A DNA stretch of 64,000 bases, taken from JBGAQP01 sp044220635. GTDB lineage: Bacteria; Pseudomonadota; Gammaproteobacteria; Burkholderiales; Usitatibacteraceae. The position numbers were made by a program, and so were the translations under genes. The stretch spans positions 1-64,000 of the forward strand of contig JBGAQP010000007.1 of NCBI GenBank assembly GCA_044220635.1. The letters are read 5' to 3'. This document shows positions 48,702-56,911 of this stretch, in pieces. The first letter of the stretch is position 1; the number at the start of each line of letters is the position of its first letter. A model generated the notes under the pieces. That model ran no database searches. It saw nothing but the letters and a program-made list of their open reading frames with translations, and was not told where the DNA came from.

Positions 48702-50417
48702 GTGTTCCGCTCCAAGTACCTCCCCTACGCCGACCTCTCCACCCAGCTCTCCACCTGGGCCAAGCAACACCCCGCCCTGGTCCGCCTTTCCACCCTCGGG
48801 AAATCCGCCGAAGGCCGTGACATCCCGCTCCTCACCATCGGCAAGAACCCGGACGAATCCCGTCCGGCGGTGTGGATCGACGGCAACATGCACGCCTCGG
48901 AAGTCTGCGGAAGCAGCGTTGCGCTGGCGATAGCGGACGACATCTTCAAGATCCACGCGGGAGCGAACGAAGCCGGCGGCAAACCGCTCCCGGAGCACAT
49001 GGCGCAAGCCATCCGCGAAGCACTCTTCTACGTCGTCCCGCGCATCTCCCCCGACGGCGCCGAGGAAGTCCTGACGAAGGGACGCTACGTGCGTTCGAGC
49101 CCGGTCAACGACCGCGCCAACAAGGACCACGCGTACTGGGAGTCGGCGGACATCGACGGCGACGGGCTCATCAACTACCTCCGCCAGGAAAGCCCGGAGG
49201 GAGAGCTGGTCGAGCTTCGCGGCGAGGACGGCAAACCCGTCGATCCCCCGGTGATGGTCCCGCGCGGCCCCGAGGACGCGGGCCCGTTCTACAAGCTCTA
49301 TCCCGAGGGGCGCATCGTCAACTTCGACGGCCGGCGCATCCCCGACCCCTTCTTCCTCTCCGACAACCTCTACGACTTCAACCGCAACTTCCCCTACCAG
49401 TGGGCGCCGGAGCCCGACCAGGTGGGCGCAGGGCACTTCCCCGGCAGCGCCCCGGAGACGCGCGCGATCATCGAGTTCGCCACCAAGCACCCGCACATCT
49501 TCACGTGGCTGAACCTCCACACCTTCGGCGGCGTGCTGATCCGCCCGCTCGGCGACAAGCCCGACGCGAAGATGGACCAGACGGACCTCGCCATCTTCAA
49601 GCAGGTCGAGGCGTGGGTGACGGAGCACACGGGCTACGCGTGCGTGAGCGGCTACCACGAGTTCCTCTACGAGCCCGACAAGCCGCTGCACGGCGACATC
49701 AGCGAGTGGGCGTACCACAACCGCGGCTGCCTCGCCTACGTGATCGAGCTCTGGGACCTCTTCAAGCAGCTCGGCATCGAGCGCAAGAAACCCTTCGTGG
49801 ACCACTATTCGCAGCTCGAACGCAAGGACTTCCTCGCCCTCGCCAAGCTCGACAGGGAGCAGAACTCCGGCCGCGTCTTCAAGCCCTGGCGCAAGGTGAA
49901 GCACCCGCAACTGGGGGAGGTGGAGGTCGGCGGCTTCGACGGGCGCGTGGGCATCTGGAACCCGCCGCTCGAGAAGCTCGCCGAGGTGTGCGCCACGCAG
50001 AGTGCCGCGTTCCTGCGCGTGGCGGCGCTGGTGCCGCGCGTGACGGTGGAAGTCGTCGGCAAGGAGAAAGTCGGCGGCGACCACACGCGCGTGGAGATCC
50101 GCATCGCCAACGCCGGCTACATGAGCACCTACGGAATTCCCTCGGCGCGGAAGCTCCCGCACGCGGAGCCGCTTCGCCTCACCGCCGAGGGCAAGGGAGT
50201 CGCGCTCGTCGCCCCCGCGGAATCCGTCGTCGAGATCGGCCATCTCGACGGCTGGGGCCTCGGCCTCTACAACGGCGCCTCGATCTTCATGCCCTGGACG
50301 CGCGGCAATGTGCACGAGAAGTTCGTGACGCTCGTCGCCGCGGGCAAGGGCAAGCTCAAGGTGAAGGTGGGGAGCTGCCGGGTGGGGTTCAGGACGGTGG
50401 AGGTCGAGGTCGGCTGA
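48702..50417 (+). CDS. M14-family zinc carboxypeptidase
   Basis: 571 residues from a GTG. The N-terminal M14 catalytic domain has the zinc ligands H64-x-x-E67 (GNMHASEVCG) and His273 (WLNLHTFGG), substrate-binding DFNRNFPYQW, and a late catalytic Glu in YVIELWDLFK. The C-terminal 150 residues look like beta-rich accessory structure (VTVEVVGKEK, then VEIRIANAGYMSTYG). No signal peptide is visible, so the location is uncertain. GC content returns to the genome level here, marking the end of the island. Confidence 0.88.
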   Translation: MFRSKYLPYADLSTQLSTWAKQHPALVRLSTLGKSAEGRDIPLLTIGKNPDESRPAVWIDGNMHASEVCGSSVALAIADDIFKIHAGANEAGGKPLPEHMAQAIREALFYVVPRISPDGAEEVLTKGRYVRSSPVNDRANKDHAYWESADIDGDGLINYLRQESPEGELVELRGEDGKPVDPPVMVPRGPEDAGPFYKLYPEGRIVNFDGRRIPDPFFLSDNLYDFNRNFPYQWAPEPDQVGAGHFPGSAPETRAIIEFATKHPHIFTWLNLHTFGGVLIRPLGDKPDAKMDQTDLAIFKQVEAWVTEHTGYACVSGYHEFLYEPDKPLHGDISEWAYHNRGCLAYVIELWDLFKQLGIERKKPFVDHYSQLERKDFLALAKLDREQNSGRVFKPWRKVKHPQLGEVEVGGFDGRVGIWNPPLEKLAEVCATQSAAFLRVAALVPRVTVEVVGKEKVGGDHTRVEIRIANAGYMSTYGIPSARKLPHAEPLRLTAEGKGVALVAPAESVVEIGHLDGWGLGLYNGASIFMPWTRGNVHEKFVTLVAAGKGKLKVKVGSCRVGFRTVEVEVG

Positions 50418-50431
50418 GGGGGCTTGCCTGA

Positions 50432-50465
50432 TCCCATAGTGGGAACTATCATTCCCGTTATGGGA
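50432..50465. promoter_or_regulatory. double operator of the nucleotidyltransferase gene
   Basis: Two 13-base palindromes, TCCCATAGTGGGA (50432-50444) and TCCCGTTATGGGA (50453-50465), are 21 bases centre to centre, two helical turns on the same face. The outer bases also form a larger inverted repeat, GATCCCATA / TATGGGATC. The second site contains the ATG start codon (50460), so a bound repressor would cover the translation start region. Confidence 0.75.
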
Positions 50466-51092
50466 TCACAGCAAGGCCTCGCCGACGCCCTCTTTACCAA
50501 GACCCAGCAACGGGTCCTGGGGCTGCTGTTCGCGAACCCCGACCGCAGCTTCCACACGAACGAGGTCGTTCGCCTGTCCGGCGTGGGAACGGGCACGGTC
50601 CATCGCGAGCTCTCCCGGCTCCTGGCTTCGGGCCTCGTGTCCGCAGGACGCCTCGGCAACCAGAAGCACTTCCAGGCGAGCCGCCAGAGCCCGATCTTCG
50701 AGGAGCTTCGCGGCATCGTCGTGAAGACTTTCGGCGTCGCGGACGTGCTTCGGGCCGCACTGACTCCGTTCGCGGACCGCATCGCCGTGGCGTTCGTCTA
50801 CGGCTCCGTCGCGAAGGGCACCGACAACGCGAAGAGCGACGTGGACGTGATGATCGTCTCCGACTCGCTCGGCTACACGCACCTCTACGAAGCTCTCCTC
50901 GAAGCCGAGCAGCGCATCGGCCGCACGGTCAACCCGGCCGTCTACAAGATCGTTGAATTCGCCGAGCGGCGCGAAGAACGCGACGGCTTCCTCGGTCGCG
51001 TTCTCCAGGGCCCGCGCATCTACCTCGTAGGCTCCGACCATGACCTCCCCGCACCTCGAAAGGCTCGTCCAGGCCGGCCAGCTCAAGGCTGA
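50460..51092 (+). CDS. winged-helix nucleotidyltransferase (MNT-type antitoxin)
   Basis: 210 residues from the ATG at 50460; a TTG at 50424 would extend it through the operator and is less likely. The N-terminus is a winged helix (TQQRVLGLLFANPDRSFHTN, VVRLSGVGTGTVHRELSRLL). The C-terminal minimal nucleotidyltransferase has AFVYGSVAKGTDNAKSDVDV, with the GS and DxD catalytic residues. In MNT-HEPN modules the MNT protein neutralizes the HEPN toxin, in known cases by adenylylating it. The winged helix can explain autoregulation at the double palindrome. It overlaps the HEPN gene by 53 bases. Confidence 0.85.
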   Translation: MGSQQGLADALFTKTQQRVLGLLFANPDRSFHTNEVVRLSGVGTGTVHRELSRLLASGLVSAGRLGNQKHFQASRQSPIFEELRGIVVKTFGVADVLRAALTPFADRIAVAFVYGSVAKGTDNAKSDVDVMIVSDSLGYTHLYEALLEAEQRIGRTVNPAVYKIVEFAERREERDGFLGRVLQGPRIYLVGSDHDLPAPRKARPGRPAQG

Positions 51093-51462
51093 GACGATCG
51101 GGGAACAGGAGTTGGCGAGGCTCCTCGCCATGGGCGAACGGCTCCTCGCGGATTCGCGCAACTCGAACCTCTCCCTGGAGGGTCGCTTCCTCATCGCCTA
51201 CGACGCGTCGTATGCGTTCGCCACGGCGGCCCTGCGGCACCACGGCTACCGGTCCTCCAGCCGGTACATCGCGTTCCAGTGCCTCGAGCACACGGCGGGC
51301 CTCTCGCCGGCGCAGTGGCGCGTGCTCGCCCTTTGTCACGAGCGAAGGAACGAAGCCACCTACGAGGGGACGGCCCGAATCGATGAGACCCTGATCGCGA
51401 ATCTCATCGAGATCGTGGAGATGCTCCGGTCGCGGTGGCCGCCCCATCGCGTCTCCAGTTGA
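51040..51462 (+). CDS. HEPN-domain protein, putative toxin of the MNT-HEPN pair
   Basis: 140 residues, all alpha-helical, matching HEPN proteins encoded after wHTH-MNT genes: LLADSRNSNLSLEGRFLIAY, DASYAFATAALRHHGYRSSS and AQWRVLALCHERRNEATYEG. The usual RNase motif R-x4-6-H is altered: after RN the expected His position is Thr/Tyr (RNEATY), and a His precedes the Arg pair. Activity may therefore use a variant site. The stop codon overlaps the FNR-like box of the next gene. Confidence 0.78.
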   Translation: MTSPHLERLVQAGQLKAETIGEQELARLLAMGERLLADSRNSNLSLEGRFLIAYDASYAFATAALRHHGYRSSSRYIAFQCLEHTAGLSPAQWRVLALCHERRNEATYEGTARIDETLIANLIEIVEMLRSRWPPHRVSS

Positions 51463-51499
51463 CCCGCGTCAACCGGCGGCTCCGCGGCCGCCTTAGGAT
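51459..51499 (+). promoter_or_regulatory. FNR/Anr-like box and -10 of the nitroreductase gene
   Basis: GTTGACCCGCGTCAAC is a perfect palindrome containing TTGA-N6-TCAA (51459-51472). A TAGGAT hexamer at 51494-51499 starts 28.5 bases from the box centre, close to the class II spacing. RNA would start near 51506, giving a leader of about 57 bases before the ATG at 51564. Confidence 0.55.
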
Positions 51500-51563
51500 G
51501 GGAAAACTGCCGGGCGCCCCAGTGCCGCGTCCCGCGGCACCCCCGGGCCTCGAGGAGGGTGCC

Positions 51564-52292
51564 ATGACCGTTCCTCGCCAGCCGAGCGACGATTCCCCCG
51601 CCGCTCCCCGCAACTCCCGCCGCGAATTCCTGGGCAGCACCGCCGCCGCCGGCGCCGCGATCATCGCGCCGAGCCTGGTGCCGCTCTCGACGGGTGCGGC
51701 GCCCGTGCCCGTCGCCGGTGCCGCGAGGGTGCTCCCCGCCCCGGCGAAGGAAGGCGGCATGCCGCTCATGCAGGCGCTGAACCTGCGCCGCTCGACCCGC
51801 GAGTTCTCCTCGAGGAAGCTTCCCGACCAGGTCCTCTCCGATCTCCTCTGGGCCGCCTACGGCATCAACCGCCCGAGCGGGGACCGCACGGCGCCCTGCT
51901 GGCGCCACATCGTCGTGATCGACGTGTACGCCGCGATGGAAGACGGCCTCTGGCTCTACGATCCCAAGCGCCACGCGCTCGTCGCCCATCCCGCGGGGGA
52001 CATCCGCGCGCACACGGGGATGCAGGATTTCGTCGGCGTCGCGCCCCTGAACCTCGTCTACGTCGCCCACGGCAGCCGCATGAAGGAGCTCACGCCCGAG
52101 AACCGCAAGCTCTTCTGCTCCGTGGACGCCTCGTTCATCGGGCAGAACGTCTACCTCTACTGCGCCTCCGCGGGCCTCGCGACGGTTTTCCGCGGCGCCG
52201 TGGATTACCCGCGGCTCGAGAAGGCGATGCGCCTCGACGAGGGCGAGTTCGTCACCTTCGCGCAGACCGTGGGGTACCCGAAGGGAAGCTGA
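51564..52292 (+). CDS. Tat-exported nitroreductase (SagB/ThcOx-like)
   Basis: 242 residues from the ATG at 51564 with GAGGAGGG upstream. A twin-arginine leader (NSRREFLGSTAAAGAAIIAP) points to Tat export of a folded FMN protein. The nitroreductase core has MQALNLRRSTREFSSRKL, LPDQVLSDLLWAAYGINRPS and the C-terminal VYLYCASAGLATVFRGAVDY then GYPKGS. It reduces a substrate with FMN in the periplasm; the substrate is unknown. An FNR-like promoter precedes it, and a bidirectional terminator follows. Confidence 0.85.
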   Translation: MTVPRQPSDDSPAAPRNSRREFLGSTAAAGAAIIAPSLVPLSTGAAPVPVAGAARVLPAPAKEGGMPLMQALNLRRSTREFSSRKLPDQVLSDLLWAAYGINRPSGDRTAPCWRHIVVIDVYAAMEDGLWLYDPKRHALVAHPAGDIRAHTGMQDFVGVAPLNLVYVAHGSRMKELTPENRKLFCSVDASFIGQNVYLYCASAGLATVFRGAVDYPRLEKAMRLDEGEFVTFAQTVGYPKGS

Positions 52293-52304
52293 CGCTTCCC
52301 TGCC

Positions 52305-52339
52305 AAAAAAGAAGCCCCGCGGGTGCGGGGCTTTTCGTT
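52305..52339. terminator. bidirectional intrinsic terminator
   Basis: AAGCCCCGC-GGGT-GCGGGGCTT (52312-52332) is a strong GC hairpin with an A6 run before it and a T-rich run after it. It lies between the convergent nitroreductase and Gly-zipper genes and can serve both strands. Confidence 0.88.
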
Positions 52340-52358
52340 TCGTTCGCGAGCGCGAGGC

Positions 52359-52853
52359 TCAGCGCCTTCCGTATCCGTCGCGATACCGCCCGCCGTCGTG
52401 CCGCCCGTTGTAGTGGCGGTAGTGCGGGCCGTAGTAGCCGCGCGATACGTACCGGGGACCGTACGCATACACGGGCGCGGCGCGGTAGACCACCGGCGGC
52501 GCGTAGTAGACCGGCGGGGGCGCATAGGCGACCGGCGGTGGTGCGTAGTACTCCTGCGGCGGCGCGTAGTAGGTGGATGGCGGCGCGTAGTAGGTCCGGG
52601 GCGCATACGCGACCGGCGGCGGCGCGTAGTAGGGCGCGCCGCGGTAGTACCCGTGAGGATGGTAGTGGCCCTCGGACCCGATGATGCCGCCGATGATGGC
52701 GCCCGCGGCCGCCCCGGGCGGCCCGCCCGCCGCCCCGCCGATGACGCCGCCGATGATGGCGCCCGCGACGGGGTCGTGCGCGCTGGCCTGCAGGGGGATC
52801 GTGAGGGCCGCGGCTGCGGCGATCGCTGCGACGAACAACGGCTTTCTCGGCAT
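52359..52853 (-). CDS. exported glycine-zipper, Tyr/Pro-rich low-complexity protein
   Basis: 164 residues from the ATG at 52853 (GGAGG box upstream). A signal peptide (PRKPLFVAAIAAAAALTIPL) is followed by a glycine zipper (VAGAIIGGVIGGAAGGPPGA, AAAGAIIGGIIG) and then about 100 residues of Tyr/Pro/Ala repeats (YYAPPPVAYAP-like units) ending in a His/Arg/Gly/Tyr-rich tail. Glycine zippers insert into or pack against membranes. The repeat tail suggests an envelope structural or matrix role. No enzymatic motif. Confidence 0.75.
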   Translation of the reverse strand: MPRKPLFVAAIAAAAALTIPLQASAHDPVAGAIIGGVIGGAAGGPPGAAAGAIIGGIIGSEGHYHPHGYYRGAPYYAPPPVAYAPRTYYAPPSTYYAPPQEYYAPPPVAYAPPPVYYAPPVVYRAAPVYAYGPRYVSRGYYGPHYRHYNGRHDGGRYRDGYGRR

Positions 52854-52929
52854 GGCTGCCTCCTGCCGTGGTGGCGAAGATGCTGCGGCACAGAATACAC
52901 TTCCCTCCCCCGGATAATGTTTCCGCCCC

Positions 52930-54156
52930 ATGACCGCCCGCGTCGACTCGCCCTACGCCGCCTTCCGCCTCCTCGTCACCCTCGTGCTGATGACCATCGG
53001 CGCGAGCGCGATGTACGTGGTGCCCGTGGTCCTGCCCGTGGTCCAGGCGGAATTCGGCGTGGCCCGCGCGGACGCCTCCATGCCCTATTCGATGCTTATG
53101 CTCGGCATGGGCGTGGGCGGCGTGGTGATGGGCCGGCTCGCGGATCGCCACGGGGTGATGCTGCCGCTGATTGTCGGCTCCGTCTGCATCGCCGCGGGCT
53201 ACGTCGGCGCGGGGCTCACGGACAGCATCCATGTCTTCAATATCCTGCACGGCGTGGTGCTCGGTCTCTTCGGCATCTCCGCCACCTTCGGCCCGCTCAT
53301 GGCGGACACCTCGCACTGGTGGGAGAAGCGGCGCGGCATCGCGGTCGCCGTGTGCGCGAGCGGCAACTACCTCGGCGGCGCCATCTGGCCGCCGATCCTG
53401 CAGCACATGGTCGAGACCGTGGGCTGGCGGCAGGGTTACATCGGGATGGGGATCTTCTGCGGCGTGACGATGACGGCGCTCGCCCTCCTGCTGCACAAGC
53501 GCCCGCCCGAGGCGCACGCGACGGTGGCGAAAGGTGTCGCGAAGCCGCTCCCCGAGCGCCCCTTCGGCCTGTCGCCCTCCGCGGCGCAGGCGCTGCTGAT
53601 GCTCGCGGGGCTCTCCTGCTGCGTCGCGATGTCGATGCCGCAGGTGCACATCGTCGCCTACTGCGGGGACCTCGGCTACGGCGCCGCGCGCGGGGCCGAG
53701 ATGCTCTCGGTCATGCTCGCCTGCGGCATCGTGAGCCGCCTCGCCTCGGGATGGATCTGCGACCACATCGGGGGCCTGAAGACGCTGCTCCTCGGCGCCT
53801 TCCTGCAGATGGTCGCACTCTTCCTCTTCCTGCCCTTCGACGGGCTCGTCCCGCTCTACGTGATCTCGGGCCTCTTCGGGCTCTTCCAGGGCGGCATCGT
53901 GCCCTCCTACGCGATCATCGTCCGCGAGCACTTCCCGGCGCGCGAGGCGGGCACGCGCGTGGGCGCGGTGATCATGTGCACGCTGCTCGGCATGGCGCTC
54001 GGCGGCTGGATGTCGGGCTGGGTGTTCGATGTCACCGGCTCCTATCGCGCGGCGTTCTTCAACGGCATCGCGTGGAACGTGCTGACCCTCGTCATCGCGG
54101 GGTTCCTGCTCTACGGCGACCGGCGAAGCGGCGGCGCGCGGATGAGCCCCGCCTGA
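52930..54156 (+). CDS. MFS transporter (OFA/MCT-like)
   Basis: 408 residues with twelve predicted membrane helices. The loop 2-3 motif is GVGGVVMGRLADRHG, a standard MFS motif A variant. FGPLMADTSHWWEKRRGIAV (helix 4-5) recalls the oxalate/formate and monocarboxylate branch. The second half repeats the pattern (LACGIVSRLASGWICDHIGG). The substrate is not readable. It is divergent from the Gly-zipper gene, with a GATAAT hexamer just upstream. Confidence 0.9.
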   Translation: MTARVDSPYAAFRLLVTLVLMTIGASAMYVVPVVLPVVQAEFGVARADASMPYSMLMLGMGVGGVVMGRLADRHGVMLPLIVGSVCIAAGYVGAGLTDSIHVFNILHGVVLGLFGISATFGPLMADTSHWWEKRRGIAVAVCASGNYLGGAIWPPILQHMVETVGWRQGYIGMGIFCGVTMTALALLLHKRPPEAHATVAKGVAKPLPERPFGLSPSAAQALLMLAGLSCCVAMSMPQVHIVAYCGDLGYGAARGAEMLSVMLACGIVSRLASGWICDHIGGLKTLLLGAFLQMVALFLFLPFDGLVPLYVISGLFGLFQGGIVPSYAIIVREHFPAREAGTRVGAVIMCTLLGMALGGWMSGWVFDVTGSYRAAFFNGIAWNVLTLVIAGFLLYGDRRSGGARMSPA

Positions 54157-54221
54157 GTCCCCGTCCCGTCATCCGGCGCGGGGGCGAGGCGTTGAAGCGA
54201 TGAGCGGCGTTGTGCCGGATG

Positions 54222-54248
54222 CCTTACCCGCCTAAACTTCTGGTAAGG
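54222..54248. promoter_or_regulatory. inverted-repeat operator of the AbrB/PIN pair
   Basis: CCTTACC (54222-54228) and GGTAAGG (54242-54248) are perfect 7-base arms, 20 bases centre to centre, ending at the AAGGAGGT ribosome site of the antitoxin gene. This is the same geometry as the VapBC-like operator at 30979-31005, but with a different sequence. Confidence 0.62.
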
Positions 54249-54262
54249 AGGTTTCGGGTCCC

Positions 54263-54505
54263 ATGTTCGTCAAGATCACCTCGAAGCGCCAGGTCACATT
54301 TCCCGCGCGGGTCCTCGAGGCCCTCGGCGTGAAGCCCGGGGATCGCCTCGAGCTCGAGGAGGGCCCGGAGGGCTTCATCCTCCGGGCCCGCCGCGTCGAC
54401 CGCTCGCTTCTCGCTCCGTTGCGCGGGCGCCTGCGCCGGGGCGCGGGCTCCTTCGACCTCGAGGCCTTCCGGGCGAAGCGCCATGGCCGCGCGCTTCGGG
54501 ATTGA
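54263..54505 (+). CDS. AbrB-fold antitoxin
   Basis: 80 residues. The SpoVT/AbrB domain is at residues 1-46 (MFVKITSKRQVTFPARVLEA, LGVKPGDRLELEEGPEGFIL). The C-terminal helix (SFDLEAFRAKRHGRAL) would bind the toxin. A strong AAGGAGGT site lies 9 bases upstream. It overlaps the PIN toxin gene by 23 bases, the usual antitoxin-first order. Confidence 0.88.
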   Translation: MFVKITSKRQVTFPARVLEALGVKPGDRLELEEGPEGFILRARRVDRSLLAPLRGRLRRGAGSFDLEAFRAKRHGRALRD

Positions 54506-54974
54506 CACCTCGATCCTCGTCCGCCTCGCCACCGGCGATCCGCCCGAAGGCTTCGAGCGGTGCGTCGCCGCGCTCTCCGGCCTCGTGGAGCGCGACGATG
54601 GCGAGGTCTTCGCGTCCAACCAGGTGATCGGCGAGGCGTACGTCGCGCTCCAGCACCACTACGGGATCCCGAAGGCCGAGGCGCGGGCCGCCCTCGCGAG
54701 CGTCCTTCGCAGCGGCCTCGTGTCGCCGCTCAACGGCGTGGCCGCGCTCGAGGCGCTCGCCGCGGAATCGGGATGCGGGCTGCTCGACCGCCTCATCGCC
54801 GACGACTACCGCCAGTCCGGGCTCGCCACCCTGACGCTCGATCGAAGGATGGCGGCGCTGCCGGAGGCACTCCTCCTGAAGGGCGGTCGGCCTCCCGAGG
54901 CTCGTGAGCGCGGCGCCTCCTATCGCGCGCGCCGGAAACCCGGTCGCGCAGCGACCGCGAAGAAGGCCCGATGA
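54483..54974 (+). CDS. PIN-domain toxin
   Basis: 163 residues. PIN motifs are FGIDTSILVRLATGD (first Asp), ASNQVIGEAYVALQHHYG (Glu) and GCGLLDRLIADDYRQSGLAT, then TLDRR (late Asp residues). The C-terminal 30 residues are a basic Arg/Lys/Ala-rich tail beyond the usual PIN end. It partners with the AbrB-type gene. Its stop overlaps the next gene, a nitroreductase, by ATGA, an unusual coupling for a toxin gene. Confidence 0.87.
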   Translation: MAARFGIDTSILVRLATGDPPEGFERCVAALSGLVERDDGEVFASNQVIGEAYVALQHHYGIPKAEARAALASVLRSGLVSPLNGVAALEALAAESGCGLLDRLIADDYRQSGLATLTLDRRMAALPEALLLKGGRPPEARERGASYRARRKPGRAATAKKAR

Positions 54975-56554
54975 GCGAGGCGCGCAAGGCGCTCCTCGGG
55001 TACCACGAGCGAAGCAAGCACCGGCTTGACCGCTACGCCCCCGGGCCCGGCCGTCTCGACTGGGCGAACCAGCCCGACCCCTTCCGCGAATTCGAGGGCG
55101 CGCCACGGACCCGGCTCCCGCTGGCCGCCGATGGGCTCGCGGTCCGCTACGACGACGTGCGCCGGGGGAATCTCCCGCCGCCGCGCGCCTTCGACCTCGA
55201 AAGCGTGGCGACGCTTTTCGAGCTTTCGCTGGGGCTTTCGGCGTGGAAGTCCCACGGCGGCACGCGCTGGGCGCTTCGCTGCAATCCGTCGAGCGGGAAC
55301 CTCCACCCCACGGAGGGCTACCTCGCCTGCCCGGCGCTGCCCGGCATTCCCGCGGGCGTGCACCACTACGTGAGCCGCGACCACGCGCTCGAGCATCGCG
55401 CCGCCGTCGACGATCCGCGGTGGAACGAGGCGTTCGGCGGGAGCGGCATCTTCGTGGGCCTCACCTCGATCCATTGGCGGGAGGCGTGGAAGTACGGCAT
55501 GCGCGCCTGGCGCTACTGCCAGCACGACTGCGGGCACGCGATCGCCGCCCTCGCCTACGCCGCCGCCGCGCTCGGATGGCAAGCGCGCGTGGTCCACTCC
55601 CTCGCCGACGACGCGCTCGGGGCGTTGCTCGGGACGGATCGCGCGGCGGATTTCGAGGGCGCGGAGGAAGAGGCCGCGGATGTGCTGCTGTGGATCGGAG
55701 AGGGCTCCCCGCGGAAAATCGTTGGCACAGCGCCGTCGTCCTGGCACGGCCGCGCCAACCGCCTGAGCCCTTCGCACGTCGAATGGCCCGACATCGGCGC
55801 GATCCACCGCGCGACGGTGAAGGGCGAAACGCCCGAGCCGCCGGCATTCACGCCCACGCCGCTGCCGCCGCCGATCGAGCCGGCGCTCGACCCTCCCTTC
55901 GAGCGAATCGCGCGCCAGCGCCGCAGCGCCGTGGACTTCGACGGCGTGACGCGCATCGAAGCGCACGCGTTCTTCGCGATGCTGGAATCCCTCCTCCCGC
56001 GCCCCGGAACGCCGCCGTGGAACGCGCTCGGCACGGCGCCGCAGGTGCATCCCGCGCTGCTGGTCCATCGCGTGGACGGCATCGAGCCGGGGCTCTACCT
56101 GCTGCTGCGCGACCCCGCCGCGCTGGAGGCGATGAAGCGCTCCCTGCGCCCCGAGTGGCTGTGGCGCAAGGCGGGGCCCGATCACCTGCCGCTTCACCTG
56201 CTCCTTCCGCACGACCTGCGCGACGCCGCGCGCGCGATCTGCTGCCACCAGGACATCGCGGCGGACTCCTGCTTCGCGCTGGGGATGCTCGCGCCGCTCG
56301 AATCCGTCCTCGGCGAGCCGTGGCGTTACCGGAGTCTCTACTGGGAGTGCGGCATGCTCGGCCACGCGCTCTACCTCGAGGCCGAGGCCGCCGGCATCCG
56401 CGCCACGGGCATCGGCTGCTTTTTCGACGACGAGATGCACCGGCTCCTCGGCGTCGGCGGCCACGCCTGGCAGAGCCTCTACCACTTCACCGCCGGCGGG
56501 CCCGTCGAGGACTGGCGGCTCACGACGCGGCCGCCCTACGACGCCGGCGGTTGA
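54971..56554 (+). CDS. tandem SagB/ThcOx-family nitroreductase
   Basis: 527 residues carrying two nitroreductase-like halves. The N-terminal half has FELSLGLSAWKSHGGTRWAL, RCNPSSGNLHPTEGYL and WRYCQHDCGHAIAALAYAAA. The second half has RQRRSAVDFDGVTRIEAHAF, HRVDGIEPGLYLLLRDPAAL and LYLEAEAAGIRATGIGCFFD. The SGNLHPTE motif is typical of SagB-type dehydrogenases, which oxidize azolines in RiPP pathways or act as stand-alone flavin enzymes. No cyclodehydratase or precursor peptide gene is nearby, so a stand-alone role is likelier. It is translationally coupled to the PIN toxin gene. Confidence 0.85.
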   Translation: MSEARKALLGYHERSKHRLDRYAPGPGRLDWANQPDPFREFEGAPRTRLPLAADGLAVRYDDVRRGNLPPPRAFDLESVATLFELSLGLSAWKSHGGTRWALRCNPSSGNLHPTEGYLACPALPGIPAGVHHYVSRDHALEHRAAVDDPRWNEAFGGSGIFVGLTSIHWREAWKYGMRAWRYCQHDCGHAIAALAYAAAALGWQARVVHSLADDALGALLGTDRAADFEGAEEEAADVLLWIGEGSPRKIVGTAPSSWHGRANRLSPSHVEWPDIGAIHRATVKGETPEPPAFTPTPLPPPIEPALDPPFERIARQRRSAVDFDGVTRIEAHAFFAMLESLLPRPGTPPWNALGTAPQVHPALLVHRVDGIEPGLYLLLRDPAALEAMKRSLRPEWLWRKAGPDHLPLHLLLPHDLRDAARAICCHQDIAADSCFALGMLAPLESVLGEPWRYRSLYWECGMLGHALYLEAEAAGIRATGIGCFFDDEMHRLLGVGGHAWQSLYHFTAGGPVEDWRLTTRPPYDAGG

Positions 56555-56644
56555 GCATCCCCGGCTTCGGTCAACCGCCGGGCGAGGGCGGCGTTGGGAA
56601 GCCGGAGGCGATTGACAGGGGAGGCCCGGCGCCCTAGGCTGATG

Positions 56645-56663
56645 TGGTTCCATTATGGTTCCA
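56645..56663. promoter_or_regulatory. direct-repeat operator of the RHH/PIN pair
   Basis: TGGTTCCA at 56645-56652 and again at 56656-56663 form a direct repeat with an 11-base period, one helical turn, 12 bases before the antitoxin ATG. Ribbon-helix-helix dimers often bind such tandem half-sites side by side. Confidence 0.55.
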
Positions 56664-56674
56664 AAGCGCCTCCC

Positions 56675-56911
56675 ATGATCACGCTCACCCTCAAGAACAT
56701 CCCGGAAGAGCTTCACGCCATGCTCAAGGAAAGCGCCGAGCGCAATCGCAGGAGCCTCAACAGCGAGATCCTCCAGCGCCTGGAAAGGGAGTTCGTCGCG
56801 CCCGTGGTGGATGCGCAGACGCTGGCCCGGGAGCTCAGGCAGTTCACCTCCCGGCTGCCGCGTGTCGAGCATGCGCGGGTCGGCCGCTACAAGCGCCAGG
56901 GCCGGGCGTGA
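56675..56911 (+). CDS. ribbon-helix-helix antitoxin (FitA/Arc-like)
   Basis: 78 residues from the ATG at 56675. The first 45 residues are an Arc-type ribbon-helix-helix (MITLTLKNIPEELHAMLKES, AERNRRSLNSEILQRLEREF), which binds DNA as a dimer. The C-terminal segment (ELRQFTSRLPRVEHARVGRY) would bind the toxin. It overlaps the PIN gene by GTGA, as in FitAB modules. Confidence 0.88.
   Translation: MITLTLKNIPEELHAMLKESAERNRRSLNSEILQRLEREFVAPVVDAQTLARELRQFTSRLPRVEHARVGRYKRQGRA

Noticed and set aside
54971..56554. RiPP biosynthetic cluster around the SagB-like genes
   Set aside because: No YcaO cyclodehydratase, radical SAM enzyme, precursor peptide or peptide exporter is seen between 48.7 and 58.7 kb.
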